Assembly: GCA_030041515.1 (NCBI GenBank)
Contig: JASHNS010000119.1
Span: forward strand, 1-64,000
DNA from: Acidobacteriaceae bacterium
Lineage (GTDB): Bacteria > Acidobacteriota > Terriglobia > Terriglobales > Acidobacteriaceae
Direction of reading: 5' to 3'
Length of the DNA: 64,000 bases
Shown: positions 1-11,033 of the stretch, piece by piece
Numbering within the stretch: the stretch's first letter is position 1
Layout of the letters: the number at the start of each line of letters is the position of its first letter
The notes under the pieces: generated by a model
Databases searched by the model: none
Told to the model about the DNA's origin: nothing
What the model saw: the letters and a program-made list of their open reading frames with translations, nothing else
Position numbers and translations under genes: made by a program

Positions 1-732
1 GGGCTCTATTGCTTTCTGCCGTCGGTGGTGCGCGCCTCGACCGTTCCCAACAACGAGATTCTGGCCGCGCTGGGGCTCTTCGCGTCGGTGTATCTGGCCA
101 TTGGCGTGGGCCACGCTCTGCAGGGGCCGCGGCGCAAGTGGCGGCCGCGCATCGTGCTGCTCACCCTGGCCCTGGGATTCACCGCCGCGGCGCACATTGC
201 CGCCTTCGAGCTGGCGCTCGTGCTCATCGTCGTCTTCATGGCGTGGGTCGCGGAGGGGCGGCGCGCCTACATTCCCACCCTGCTGATTGTGTGGGTGCTG
301 GGCGCGCTGCTGCTGCTCTTCGCGTCGTATGCGTTTTCGCCGGACGCCTTCAGTTACGTCTTCCGCAGTGCGGCCGGGCGCATCTGGGTTTCGATCAACG
401 GGGCGGAGTGGTTCTTCCGCAATCCGGCGAACGCTGCGTTCACCGGTGCGCTGGCCGGAGCGCTGGCGTTGTATGTTGCGACGCGGCGCTCCCGCTATTT
501 CGGCAACACCACGCCGCTGATCGTCGGAGCGCTGCTGATGGTGCTGACGACCACCGGCGTCCGGTCGGAGATGTGGCTGTGGGCGCTGCCGTTCCTCGTC
601 GCGTTTGTCGGCGGCGTCTTCGCCGACGCGCTCGAGACACGCCAGCGCAGGGTGTTTATCGCGGCGACGTGGGTCGTGGTGGTGGCGCAGGCGGCGCTTT
701 GCTGGGCGAGCTTGCCGGGGCTGGTGGGGTAG
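1..732 (+). CDS. C-terminal part of a polytopic membrane protein (5' truncated by window edge)
   Basis: The frame is open from base 1, so the true start lies outside the window and 243 residues remain. The visible part is a chain of hydrophobic helices (for example around residues 28-47, 56-82, 91-112, 140-156 and 173-205) separated by short Arg-rich cytoplasmic-type loops. I see no catalytic motif and no recognised family signature. Membrane-embedded glycosyltransferases and other polytopic envelope proteins often end like this, but that is a guess. It converges on the XRE-type gene with a 32-base gap and no obvious terminator. Function unknown; integral inner-membrane location is well supported. 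Confidence 0.75.
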   Translation, partial: GLYCFLPSVVRASTVPNNEILAALGLFASVYLAIGVGHALQGPRRKWRPRIVLLTLALGFTAAAHIAAFELALVLIVVFMAWVAEGRRAYIPTLLIVWVLGALLLLFASYAFSPDAFSYVFRSAAGRIWVSINGAEWFFRNPANAAFTGALAGALALYVATRRSRYFGNTTPLIVGALLMVLTTTGVRSEMWLWALPFLVAFVGGVFADALETRQRRVFIAATWVVVVAQAALCWASLPGLVG

Positions 733-764
733 GTACGGGAAATATTTTGAAGAGCTCGTTGGAA

Positions 765-1148
765 CTAGACGGCCTCGGCCATGCGGCGAGCGCGGCGAGC
801 GCTGGCTGGCTGTTTTGAGTGGCGGGCGCGGGGCTGGACGGGACGAACGGCGATGGTTGTTTGGAGATGGAGGCGGTCGGCGTAGCGCAATAGCTTCTCG
901 ATGCTGACCTGAGAGATGCGCCCTTTGAGCAGGTTGCTGACGGAGGGCTGGTATTCATCGAGGATGTCGACGAGCTGGCGCTGGGTGTAGCCCTTTGCGC
1001 GCACGTGCTCGAGGATGGCGGAGAGGATTTCCGCTTTGACCTTGAGGGCGCTGGCCTCGGAGGCGGAGAATCCCAGAGCGTCAAAAATGTTGCCGGAGAC
1101 GACGTGGGTGGGCTTATTGGGCGGTGCGCTTTTCTGCTTTAGCGCCAT
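765..1148 (-). CDS. XRE-family HTH regulator, HigA-like orphan antitoxin
   Basis: A 127-residue protein with a central helix-turn-helix (about residues 50-95: GYTQRQLVDIL, then PSVSNLLKGR as recognition helix). The preceding stretch, with FDALGFS and LKVKAEIL, resembles the XRE/HigA-type antitoxins that normally sit beside a RelE/HigB toxin. The C-terminal tail is basic and Arg/Ala-rich. ATG at 1148 is preferred over the upstream in-frame TTG at 1184, because the HTH family normally begins close to the conserved domain; the ribosome-binding site is weak for both. No toxin-like frame lies next to it on either side, so it is an orphan antitoxin or a stand-alone regulator. A TATAAC hexamer upstream on the minus strand could be its -10 element. 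Confidence 0.75.
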   Translation of the reverse strand: MALKQKSAPPNKPTHVVSGNIFDALGFSASEASALKVKAEILSAILEHVRAKGYTQRQLVDILDEYQPSVSNLLKGRISQVSIEKLLRYADRLHLQTTIAVRPVQPRARHSKQPASARRARRMAEAV

Positions 1149-1335
1149 CGCGCTAAGGGTAACGCAAGGGTCTCTGTTATACAAGATTTGCTATAGGATG
1201 TTCGTGGGCTACGCGGGTACGGAGGCAAGGGGCCCTCCTCAAGGAATTAAGGAGACGAGGCTGATCGGAGGTGCCGTTGTTGGGATGAGTCGGCTGGTGT
1301 ATCTTTGGTGGTCGCCCCATAGACGGAGGTTTCCC

Positions 1336-2049
1336 ATGCAAGCGAGCTTTGCGGAGCCGGGCCGGCGTCTAAGTAATATCTGGCTAGAGTGGATTGAGCT
1401 TCACAAGGTGCTGGACAAGAGCATGAATGGTCGTGTTACAGCTCCATTCTTCTCGTCGGCAGCGTTTGATCATCCTCAATATTGCGTCCTGTTGGTTGGA
1501 AAGGCGACCGCCGGGGACTATTGGCTCGGTTCCTATAAAAGGGCACTCCGCGAGTCTCCGGAAACGGCGATGCGCGAACGGTTGAGACGGAATCGCGAGT
1601 TTCTCTCAGGCGGAGGAAATCGGGGACCTTTCTGGAGATTTGTTGAGCGTGTAGCGGAGCTTCGGCCTGATCTCGGCTGGGATGGTGTTATCTGGAGCAA
1701 CGTTGCGAAAATCGGCTGCCTGAAGGGTAATCCGTCGGGACCCCTTTTGTCGGCGCAAGAGGACTTGGCTAGGCGAACGCTCGTCCAAGAGGTCCGCGAA
1801 TACAAGCCAGCAGTTGTTGTTTTTGTGACTGCGAACTATGCCGACGAGATCATCAACGACGCCTTCGGCTTCACGAGTGCTGGATGGGAAAGCAGCCCAA
1901 AGGGAACACCAGATCCGGAAGTGTGGCTGAAGCGCGGCAGCCGGGATTTCCCAAAGGTACGGTTCCTGTGGGTTCGGCACCCTCAGGGAAAAACAAGAAG
2001 ACAAATCGATTATTGGACCCAGAAAACTTGGGACCTGATAATGGAATGA
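1336..2049 (+). CDS. Hypothetical protein, possible uracil-DNA-glycosylase-like fold
   Basis: A 237-residue protein. ATG 1336 has a good Shine-Dalgarno (GGAGGT, 1325-1330) five bases upstream; the frame is open further 5' but nothing supports a longer start. Near the N-terminus is VLLVGKAT. In the middle is WSNVAKIG followed by GNP, and later YKPAVVVFVTANY. The arrangement (beta strand + GKA, a WxN segment, then a 'KPxVVVF.T' strand) recalls uncharacterised relatives of the uracil-DNA glycosylase superfamily, but the classical catalytic motifs are not clearly present. There is no signal peptide and no membrane segment. Base composition looks less GC-rich than the neighbours, hinting at transfer. 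The gene is transcribed away from the XRE gene and converges on obgE. Confidence 0.6.
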   Translation: MQASFAEPGRRLSNIWLEWIELHKVLDKSMNGRVTAPFFSSAAFDHPQYCVLLVGKATAGDYWLGSYKRALRESPETAMRERLRRNREFLSGGGNRGPFWRFVERVAELRPDLGWDGVIWSNVAKIGCLKGNPSGPLLSAQEDLARRTLVQEVREYKPAVVVFVTANYADEIINDAFGFTSAGWESSPKGTPDPEVWLKRGSRDFPKVRFLWVRHPQGKTRRQIDYWTQKTWDLIME

Positions 2050-2066
2050 TCGAGTGTCCGTTCCCG

Positions 2067-3137
<1,071 letters not shown>

Positions 3138-3216
3138 TTAGTGTAGCGAAGGCGATAGGCTCGACTTGGCTTCCGGAAACCCAGGTCCGGCGCCGCAAGG
3201 TTGGCACGAGGGTAAC

Positions 3217-6200
3217 GTGCGGGTTCCTGGGCTCCTGAGAACGGCGGCGGTGGCGGTAGCAATCGTATCCTCCGCGGGGTGCTGGGCGCAGTCCGAAACG
3301 GGCGGCGCGGTGTTGGGACGCGTGAGCGGGCCGGATGGGAAGGCGTTGAGCGGGGCGCAGGTCGAGCTGGTCAACGCGGCCACCGGAGAGCGCAGGGCGG
3401 CGGCGACGGACGCCGAGGGGAATTTCGACTTTGCCGAGGTGGCGCCGGGCGCGTATCGCGTGCGGGTGCGGACGCGCGCGCTGAGCGACTGGGAAGCGGA
3501 CAATTTGACGGTCGGCGTGGGGACGACGGCGCGGCTGGCGGTGCGGCTGACGCCGCGGACGCTGCACCATACGATTCTGGTGGACGCGCGGCGGGTGAGC
3601 GATGGTGGGGCGGGCGATGCCGGCGGGGCGATGGGGCAGGCCTGGATCGATGCTTTGCCGAACAATGGGCAGCATTACGCGGACCTGGCGGGGCTGTTCG
3701 GCGCGGCCTCGCCGGATGGCAACGGCGATCTCAGCTTCGAGGGGCTGAGTCCGCTGATGAACAGCGTGGCGCTGGACGGGACGGACAACACGCTGGCGTT
3801 CCGGTCGCGGGAGCGTGGAACGGAAGGGAATGGATTCGCGACGGGACAATCGACGGTGGGATTGTTCCAGACGAGTACCTACGGTTCCTCGGCAGAGCAT
3901 GGGCGGGGCGGCGGCACGATCGAGACGGTGAGCAAGGGCGGCTCGAGCCGGATGCGGGGCGAGGCCGTGTTCTTCGACCGCGGCGCGATTGGGCAGGCGG
4001 ATAACGCGTACAGCAAGGTGATGGAGACGGAGCCGGCGGGGACGACGGCGACGGCGACGGGCGAGCCGGTGCAGTACCTGAACGGTCAGCCGGTGACGTA
4101 TGTCGATGTGCCGGTGCACATGCCGGACCGGCGGCAGCAGTGGGAAGTGTCGGCGGGAGGGCCAATTCGGCGGGAGCGGGCGTTCTGGTTCTTCTCGTGG
4201 GAGGAGCACAATCGGCACGATCCGGCAGTGGCGCGGGCGAGCGAGCCGGAGGTGTTCTTCTTCCCGGCGTCGGGGCCGTCGCTGACGGTGCTGGAAGCGC
4301 GGCTGGCGCGGGGGACGACGACGAATCCGCTGGTGAGGGATTGCCCGCTGGCGAGCGGGGCGCCGGAAGGCTCGACGGCAGCGGCGGAGTGCGCGTACTC
4401 GGCAGTGCTGAACCAACTGCGCGGGATGCTGGGGAGCGTGCCGCGGTCAACGATGCAGACGAACGTGTTCCAGAAGATCAGCTGGCGGGTGAACGCGCGG
4501 AATGAGCTCGAGGCGCAGTACGGCGAGATGCGGCGGACGGCTCCGCATGGAGCGCTGAGCGGGGCGTCGGAAATGGATGGGATGGGGAGCTTTGCCGACA
4601 GCTCCACGAGCGACGATGACGCGGTGGCGCGGTGGGATTTTTTTGCCAGTCCCCGATGGCTGAACAGCGTGCGGATGCAGTTTAGCCGAGATGTGCTGGC
4701 ACAGCGCGCGGAAGCGCCGTCAGCCTTTGAGCAGCAACTGGCGAAGAACGCGTTCGGGCTGCCGCCGCAGATCACGATCGACCGCAGCGCGGGGTTTACG
4801 TTTGGGACGTTGGCGAGCGCGAACAAGCGGGAATACCCAGCGGAAACGCGAATCCAGCTGGCGGACGCCACGACCTGGATTCACAGGCGCGAGGCGGTGC
4901 GGCTGGGCTATGACTTCAACCATGTGAGCGACGAACTGGAGGGCATGAACGGAGAGAACGGCGAGTATTCGTACGCGAACGTGGCGGATTTCGCTTCAGA
5001 CCTGCTGGCGCCGAACAGCTGCGACGGAGGGGCGACGGGAGCGGGGCCCTATCCCTGCTACTCGCGATTCCGGCAAACGGTGGGGCCGACGAATTGGTCG
5101 TTCAGCACCGAGGACTATGCGGGCTGGGCTGCCGGGGAATGGAAGGCGTGGCCCTCCCTTACGCTGACGGCGGGGCTGCGCTACGAATATGAGCGATTGC
5201 CGGAGACCAATGCGGCGCTGGCGAATCCGGCCATTCCGGAGACGGCGAAGCTGCCGCGCAACGGCGATGATTTCGGACCGAGGGTTGGTTTCGCGTGGGA
5301 TGTTGTGGGGCGCGGAAGCACGGTGTTGCGTGGCGGATGGGGAACGTACTATGCGCGGGTACCCAATGCGATGGTGTTCAGCTCGCTGACGTCGACCGGA
5401 GCAGCGCGGTCACCGCGAACGTATTCCTGGCGCCCCATGGATGAGGGAGCTCCGCCATTTCCATACGTTTTTGGGAGCAGCGAGACGCCGTATACGGACC
5501 CAAACGCGCCGGATCAGGCGTCGACAGCGCCGGAGGCGGTGTACTTTGATCCGCACTTCCGGGATCCGCAGATTGAGGAGGCGGACGTTGAGTTGCAGCA
5601 ATCGTTGGGCGCGGGGATGATCCTGACACTGACAGGGATGGCGACGGACGGGCATCGACTCACGCAGTTCATCGACGCGAATATTGACCAGAACGATTGG
5701 GCGGATATCTTTTACAGTGTTGAGGGCCCGGACAATCTGAGCGATGCGGGGCCGCTGGGAAAAGCCGAGCGGGCGCCGAGCGAGTCGTCATTCCCGATCT
5801 ATGCGGTGCAACGTTTCTACTATCGGAGGCTCAACCCGGGGTACGGATCCATCACCGATATTGAGAGCGAGACGAACTCCAGCTATCGCGGAGCCATGGT
5901 GCGGCTGGTGCGGCGCATGTCGCGAACGATGAGTATCAACAGCGGTTACACATGGGCGCACGCGATCGATGACGGGCAAAATGAGGCGACGTTTGCGGAC
6001 CGAAACGATGTATACGATCCCGCCGATCTGCGGCTGGAACATGGCACGTCGAATTTCGATGTGCGCCAGCGCGTCGCGGGCGGGATGGTTATCGAGGAAC
6101 CGTGGCGGCCGCACGGCGCGACGGGCCTGCTGGCGGGCGGATATTCGCTGTCGGGAACGGGAGAGTGGCGAACGGGATTGCCGTATTCCATGCGGACGAT

Positions 6201-6765
6201 GGGGTCGACGCCGACGCCGTCGTGTTCGTATCAGGACTGGCTGGCAGCGGGCGGAGCGACGGGAAATGGGGCGGACTGCCTGAAGGCGGTGCAGCAGCCG
6301 AACGCAAACTTCGATGCGGGAAGCGCGGCCGTGCCGATTGCCGGACTGGGTGCGAGCCTGAACGGCTCCGGCGGCGAAGATTTGATTGTGCCGATCGGGC
6401 GGAATACGTTTCGCTATCCGGACGCAGCCAATCTGGATCTGCGCCTCACGAAAAGGATGCGTTTCAGCGACCGTTACTCATTGGAACTGATGGGAGAGGC
6501 ATTCAACGCGCTGAACCATGTGAATGTGACTGATGTGGAAACAGTTGGATATCGATTGAGCAACGACACGCAACACGCGAACATGGCCAGGCTCATCTGG
6601 CAGAGCGGCATGAAGCCCGGGAGCACGGTGCAGTTGGTGAACGGCACGAAAGTAACAGATCCTGTATTCGATCCGACAGCAGCGTTCGGAAGCGCAAGCA
6701 ACGCGAACAGCAGAATGTTGAGCCGCGAGCGACAAATTCAGGCGGGAATCCAGCTTTTCTACTGA
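3217..6765 (+). CDS. Oar-like TonB-dependent outer-membrane receptor (1)
   Basis: About 1182 residues. The GTG start at 3217 is chosen because GAGGG sits four bases upstream and the product then begins with a clean signal peptide (basic start, hydrophobic core, cleavage near CWA-Q). A TTG 17 codons upstream is the alternative. Residues of about 30-110 form a carboxypeptidase-regulatory-like beta sandwich (GRVSGPDGKALSGAQV, then EGNFDFAEVAPGAYRVRV). A plug-like segment (MNSVALDGTDN, GGTIETVSKGGSSRMRGEAVFF) and a long beta-barrel follow, ending in a terminal aromatic (LFY). Acidobacterial Oar-like receptors of this size are thought to import oligosaccharides or other large ligands with TonB energy. 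The ligand is unknown. It is first of three tandem receptors. Confidence 0.93.
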   Translation: MRVPGLLRTAAVAVAIVSSAGCWAQSETGGAVLGRVSGPDGKALSGAQVELVNAATGERRAAATDAEGNFDFAEVAPGAYRVRVRTRALSDWEADNLTVGVGTTARLAVRLTPRTLHHTILVDARRVSDGGAGDAGGAMGQAWIDALPNNGQHYADLAGLFGAASPDGNGDLSFEGLSPLMNSVALDGTDNTLAFRSRERGTEGNGFATGQSTVGLFQTSTYGSSAEHGRGGGTIETVSKGGSSRMRGEAVFFDRGAIGQADNAYSKVMETEPAGTTATATGEPVQYLNGQPVTYVDVPVHMPDRRQQWEVSAGGPIRRERAFWFFSWEEHNRHDPAVARASEPEVFFFPASGPSLTVLEARLARGTTTNPLVRDCPLASGAPEGSTAAAECAYSAVLNQLRGMLGSVPRSTMQTNVFQKISWRVNARNELEAQYGEMRRTAPHGALSGASEMDGMGSFADSSTSDDDAVARWDFFASPRWLNSVRMQFSRDVLAQRAEAPSAFEQQLAKNAFGLPPQITIDRSAGFTFGTLASANKREYPAETRIQLADATTWIHRREAVRLGYDFNHVSDELEGMNGENGEYSYANVADFASDLLAPNSCDGGATGAGPYPCYSRFRQTVGPTNWSFSTEDYAGWAAGEWKAWPSLTLTAGLRYEYERLPETNAALANPAIPETAKLPRNGDDFGPRVGFAWDVVGRGSTVLRGGWGTYYARVPNAMVFSSLTSTGAARSPRTYSWRPMDEGAPPFPYVFGSSETPYTDPNAPDQASTAPEAVYFDPHFRDPQIEEADVELQQSLGAGMILTLTGMATDGHRLTQFIDANIDQNDWADIFYSVEGPDNLSDAGPLGKAERAPSESSFPIYAVQRFYYRRLNPGYGSITDIESETNSSYRGAMVRLVRRMSRTMSINSGYTWAHAIDDGQNEATFADRNDVYDPADLRLEHGTSNFDVRQRVAGGMVIEEPWRPHGATGLLAGGYSLSGTGEWRTGLPYSMRTMGSTPTPSCSYQDWLAAGGATGNGADCLKAVQQPNANFDAGSAAVPIAGLGASLNGSGGEDLIVPIGRNTFRYPDAANLDLRLTKRMRFSDRYSLELMGEAFNALNHVNVTDVETVGYRLSNDTQHANMARLIWQSGMKPGSTVQLVNGTKVTDPVFDPTAAFGSASNANSRMLSRERQIQAGIQLFY

Positions 6766-6980
6766 AAATCGCGGGTCGATGGAGTTTTGCACCCGGTTTT
6801 CCACCGGCGAGGGAAAATTCCTGGTTCGCTCCCTGGGAGGATCGTGCTGTAATTAACGGCGCGTTCATTAAAAAATGTCACCCTGAGAGTGCGTTACGCA
6901 CACTTTATCTATTGGGTACCGGGAGACCTGTACAGGGTGGCCCGGAAAATGAGCAATTTCACTTTTCGAGGCCGAATGCA

Positions 6981-9900
6981 ATGAAAAATAGTCTGCGATT
7001 TTTTCCTGTTTTTGCGTTGTGTCTGCTGGGTTTGCTGTTCATCACGACGGAAAGCGCCCGAGCGCAGGAGACGCTGGGGAGCATGAACGGGACAGTGACG
7101 GATATTTCCGGAGCCGCGATTCCCGGGGCCACGATCACCGTGGTGAGCGAGCAAACGGGCCTGACGCGGTCGGCGCAATCGCACAGCAACGGATACTGGG
7201 AGATTCTGGCTCTGCCGATCGGGCCGTATCACGTTAAAGTGACGGCATCGAATTTCGAGACCCTCGATTTTCCGGGCATCACGGTTCGGGAAGGCCTGGC
7301 GACGACGATCCCGCAAATGGCACTGAGGCCGGGACAAGTGACGCAGTCGGTTACAGTTACGGCGAATCCGCTGCTGAACGCGACGGATACGAATAATGGG
7401 TACACGCTGGACAAGTCGCAGATTGCTGAAACGCCTCTGGCGACGGGAAGCTTCACACAGTTGGCGATTCTGGCGCCAGGTGTGAGCTCGCAGCTGCTTT
7501 CAGGCGTGGGCACAAACTCCGGGCTGGGCAATCAGCCGATCTGGTCAAACGGGCAGCGCGACACCAGCAATACGATCACGGTGAACGGCGTCAGCGTGAC
7601 GAACCTGTTCAACGGAAAGACGTCCAGCCAGGACGTTTCGCAGCGCTATCAGTTCAACATTGGCGAAGGATCGAACACCGCAGGACAGGACCAGGACAGC
7701 GATTCAGTCTACGGCTCGAACGGGAACGGCCTGGCGTCGCCGCCGCCTGAGTTCATGCAGGAAATTAACGTGACGACGTCGATGTACGACGCGCAGCAGG
7801 GGCAGACGAGCGGCGCGCACGTGGCGATCAGCACCAGCACGGGAACGAACGGGTATCACGGGCAACTGTACGGGCTGCTGGGCAACAACTTCATGAACGC
7901 TGACCCGTTCTTCTATAAGCAGGACGTGGCGCTGGGGACTTTGCCGGCATCGGAGGAGAATCCGCAGCTGCACCGGTGGGTGCTGGGCGGAACGATGGGC
8001 GGGCCGATCAAGAAGAACAAGCTGTTCTTCTTCCTGGGCTATCAGCATCTGTATGACTCCGATCAGACGGGGGCGCTGTCGCAGTTCCAGGTGCCTTACG
8101 GGCTGACGAATGACCGGAGCACGGCGGGCATTGAGGCGGCGTGCGCGAGTTACATTGCCGCATCAGGCTTCGGCACTTGTCCCGCTTCGAGCAAATGGAA
8201 CGAAGCGGCGGTGAGCCTGCTGAACGCGAAGTTGCCGAACGGAGGGTATCTGATTCCGTCGGCGGATGCCACGGGAGCGACGCAGCTCCAGAATGGGCAA
8301 CCGGACGTGACGATCCAGGGCACCTCCGTCTTCAAAGGCGACTGGGTCACGGGGTCGATGGACTACAACGCCACCGACAACGACCATCTTTCAGCGAAGT
8401 ACTTCTACCAACACACGCCGACCAACAGCCCGTTTGCGGCGTCGGACACCATCGGATTCCCGGAGACCGAGGATACCGGGGCGCAGACGGGATCGCTGAC
8501 GAATTCCATCACGATGGGGCCGAGGATCAACTGGGTGCAGCAAGTCGGCTTCTCGCGGCAGAAGGTGTACAGCAGCCTGACCAACGCATTGAATGCATCC
8601 GACGTAGGCATCCAGGCGCCGGCAAATATTATGCCGGGCGTGGAGGCGGAATATTTCGGAATCGACAGCTCCTCGCCATTCAGCACAGCGAAGATCGGGC
8701 CGCTGAACGCCGATGGGTTCATCGATCAGGGCTATTTCGAAAACCGCCTGTCGCCTTCGACGACAGCAATCTATTCGATGGGCAAGCACACGATCACGGT
8801 GGGCTTCGACTATGACTACAACCAGCTGAATATCAGGAACAACGCTGAAAACCATTCTTATGTGGAAACGGCGTCGTTCACGAAATTCCTGACGGGCAGC
8901 CTGCACGGCGGCAATGTCCTGGAGGGCAACTCGGATCGGTATTACCGGTCGAGCGATGACGGAGCATTTGCCATGGACAAGTGGCAGGTGCTGTCGAACG
9001 TGAGCATTACGGCGGGAGTACGGTACGACTTCGACGGGCCGTTCAGCGAGAAGAACGGAGATTTATTCAACTTCGATCCGTCTCTCTACTCCGCAACGGA
9101 TAGTGCCGTGACCAACACAGGTTTCATCGTGGCAGGCAATAATAAGCAGTTCGGGACGCAGGGGGTGAGCGACTCGACGCTGAAGGGGAGGCAGTGGGGC
9201 GTTGCGCCGCGCCTGGGAGTGGCGTGGGCGCCGAAACGCTTTAATGGCAACGTGGTGTGGCGCGCAGGCGCTGGAATCTACTATGACCGTGGGGAATATT
9301 TTCAATACCTGTCACCGCCGGCCGGCTCGGGAATCAGCGGACCGTTCGGAGTGACGCAGGAGGCGCCGTTTGCCGCCTACACCGCCGCCAAAGGCACGCT
9401 GAGCCAACCGTTCACGAGCTTCGTGTCACCGACAACTCCGGCAAACCTGGCGTCGATTATGCCGACCGTCGATTCCATCAAGGCGACCTGCACGGCAAGC
9501 AACGTATACAACGACACCGGGGATATCCTGATCCCGTATAGCTGCGATGACGGGGCGCCGGACGGCCCGCTGGTGATCGGGAACTACAACGTCAACAACG
9601 TGCTGCCGTATACGGAGAACTGGATGACGGATGTCCAGTGGCAACCGCGCACCGACACCTCGGTCGATCTCGCGTATGTGGGGAATCGCGGCAAGCACGA
9701 GGTGATTCCGATTCCATTCAATGAGCCGGGAATCGCGACGGCGAGCAACCCGATCCATGGCGAGACGTACTCGTACGGGGTTCAGGTGCTGAGCAATGCA
9801 ACCGACCCGAGCGGGAACCCGTATCCCATGGCGACTGAGCCATACGACTCGTACAGCGGCGGGAACGTGGATTTGCGTGTTCCTTACGTGGGGTACGACC

Positions 9901-10982
9901 CGAACTCAGCGAGTTTCGAAACGGCGGGGATTTCGTCGTATGACGCGCTGCAGGCGCAGGTGACGAAACGGATGTCGCACAACATCCAGCTGAACCTGTC
10001 TTATACGTGGTCGCACACGCTGGACGAACAGAGCGACATCGGCCTGTTCTTCACGGGTGATAATCCGGACAATCTTCGCGAGTCATACGCAAATGCGGAC
10101 TTCGACCAGACCAACACGCTGACGTTTAACTACATATTGCAGTCGCCAAATTTGATCAGGGACCAGCACAACTGGCTGGGCAAGGTGATCAACGACTGGT
10201 CGCTGCTGGGCATTACCGTGCTGCAGAGCGGAGAGCCGTACAGCATTTACGACTACACGGGTTCGGTGGGCAGCGAATACTTCGGCGGCAATATCGAGCT
10301 GACGAATCCAGTCCTTCCGATCAAGCCGGGGATCTCGCCAAAGTCAGTGGAAACGGGGCATTCCGGGGCTTACACGTATGCCAAACCGGACGGAAGCGGC
10401 GGGGTGACCCCTGTCTATTCACCTGCCCTGACGGCCACGGATTTTTATATTCCGCTGCTGTCTCCGGGGCAAAACGGCGTGCCGCCGTGCGACACCACGA
10501 CAGCTGGCGGCAATGCCGGCCCAGGAGGGGGGCCGCTGTGCGACGTCTATGAAACGACATTTGTGGGAGGTCAGCGCAACATCTTCCGGCAGTCCTTCCA
10601 GAAGCGCGCGGACATGACCCTGCAGAAGGATTTCCACGCCACGGAACGGTATACCGTCCGGTATCAGTTCCAGGTCTTCAACGTCACGAATACGCCGAGC
10701 TTCGACGTACCCACCAACGCCCTGTACCTGAGCCCAAATTATGAAGAGCTGGCGAATCCTCCTGGAGGCTATGCCAATGGAACTCAGGCACAACCGTACG
10801 CGTCGAATAATGTGTCGACGCCTACGTCGCCGAATGGTGGCGCGGTTTGCCAGGGCAAGTCGCCGAATTGCGCGTATGAGATGTATTTGCTGCCCCAGAA
10901 CGGTAACGCTGAGCTGGGAGTGGTCAAGAATACCATCGGCAGCCAGCGCCTGGTGGAGATGTCGCTGCATCTGCTCTTCTAA
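6981..10982 (+). CDS. Oar-like TonB-dependent outer-membrane receptor (2)
   Basis: 1333 residues from ATG 6981, which places a textbook signal peptide at the N-terminus (cleavage after SARA-Q). The upstream extension in the same frame lacks any such signal. A carboxypeptidase-regulatory-like domain covers about residues 33-115 (MNGTVTDISGAAIPGATITV). It is followed by a plug region (NTITVNGVSVTN; then MQEINVTTSMYDAQQGQTSG) and a very long beta-barrel with repeated aromatic strands, ending MSLHLLF with the terminal Phe expected for BAM insertion. It lies 215 bases after receptor 1 and is closed by a strong intrinsic terminator at 11003-11033. It is the largest receptor in the window. The substrate cannot be read from sequence. 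Confidence 0.95.
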   Translation: MKNSLRFFPVFALCLLGLLFITTESARAQETLGSMNGTVTDISGAAIPGATITVVSEQTGLTRSAQSHSNGYWEILALPIGPYHVKVTASNFETLDFPGITVREGLATTIPQMALRPGQVTQSVTVTANPLLNATDTNNGYTLDKSQIAETPLATGSFTQLAILAPGVSSQLLSGVGTNSGLGNQPIWSNGQRDTSNTITVNGVSVTNLFNGKTSSQDVSQRYQFNIGEGSNTAGQDQDSDSVYGSNGNGLASPPPEFMQEINVTTSMYDAQQGQTSGAHVAISTSTGTNGYHGQLYGLLGNNFMNADPFFYKQDVALGTLPASEENPQLHRWVLGGTMGGPIKKNKLFFFLGYQHLYDSDQTGALSQFQVPYGLTNDRSTAGIEAACASYIAASGFGTCPASSKWNEAAVSLLNAKLPNGGYLIPSADATGATQLQNGQPDVTIQGTSVFKGDWVTGSMDYNATDNDHLSAKYFYQHTPTNSPFAASDTIGFPETEDTGAQTGSLTNSITMGPRINWVQQVGFSRQKVYSSLTNALNASDVGIQAPANIMPGVEAEYFGIDSSSPFSTAKIGPLNADGFIDQGYFENRLSPSTTAIYSMGKHTITVGFDYDYNQLNIRNNAENHSYVETASFTKFLTGSLHGGNVLEGNSDRYYRSSDDGAFAMDKWQVLSNVSITAGVRYDFDGPFSEKNGDLFNFDPSLYSATDSAVTNTGFIVAGNNKQFGTQGVSDSTLKGRQWGVAPRLGVAWAPKRFNGNVVWRAGAGIYYDRGEYFQYLSPPAGSGISGPFGVTQEAPFAAYTAAKGTLSQPFTSFVSPTTPANLASIMPTVDSIKATCTASNVYNDTGDILIPYSCDDGAPDGPLVIGNYNVNNVLPYTENWMTDVQWQPRTDTSVDLAYVGNRGKHEVIPIPFNEPGIATASNPIHGETYSYGVQVLSNATDPSGNPYPMATEPYDSYSGGNVDLRVPYVGYDPNSASFETAGISSYDALQAQVTKRMSHNIQLNLSYTWSHTLDEQSDIGLFFTGDNPDNLRESYANADFDQTNTLTFNYILQSPNLIRDQHNWLGKVINDWSLLGITVLQSGEPYSIYDYTGSVGSEYFGGNIELTNPVLPIKPGISPKSVETGHSGAYTYAKPDGSGGVTPVYSPALTATDFYIPLLSPGQNGVPPCDTTTAGGNAGPGGGPLCDVYETTFVGGQRNIFRQSFQKRADMTLQKDFHATERYTVRYQFQVFNVTNTPSFDVPTNALYLSPNYEELANPPGGYANGTQAQPYASNNVSTPTSPNGGAVCQGKSPNCAYEMYLLPQNGNAELGVVKNTIGSQRLVEMSLHLLF

Positions 10983-11002
10983 CCCAATACGGAACCTTAC
11001 CG

Positions 11003-11033
11003 AAGGGCCGGCCGAGCGCCGGCCCTTCTTTTT
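11003..11033 (+). terminator. Rho-independent terminator after TonB receptor 2
   Basis: A perfect 10-bp stem (AAGGGCCGGC at 11003-11012 pairs with 11018-11027), a five-base loop and the T-rich tail TTCTTTTT. It starts 20 bases after the stop codon and ends the receptor 2 transcript, so receptor 3 needs its own promoter. Confidence 0.9.

Noticed and set aside
3217-3330. Lipobox-like SAGC in the receptor 1 signal peptide
   Set aside because: The -3 residue is Ser rather than Leu/Val/Ile, and receptors of this family use signal peptidase I; the WA-Q cleavage fits better.
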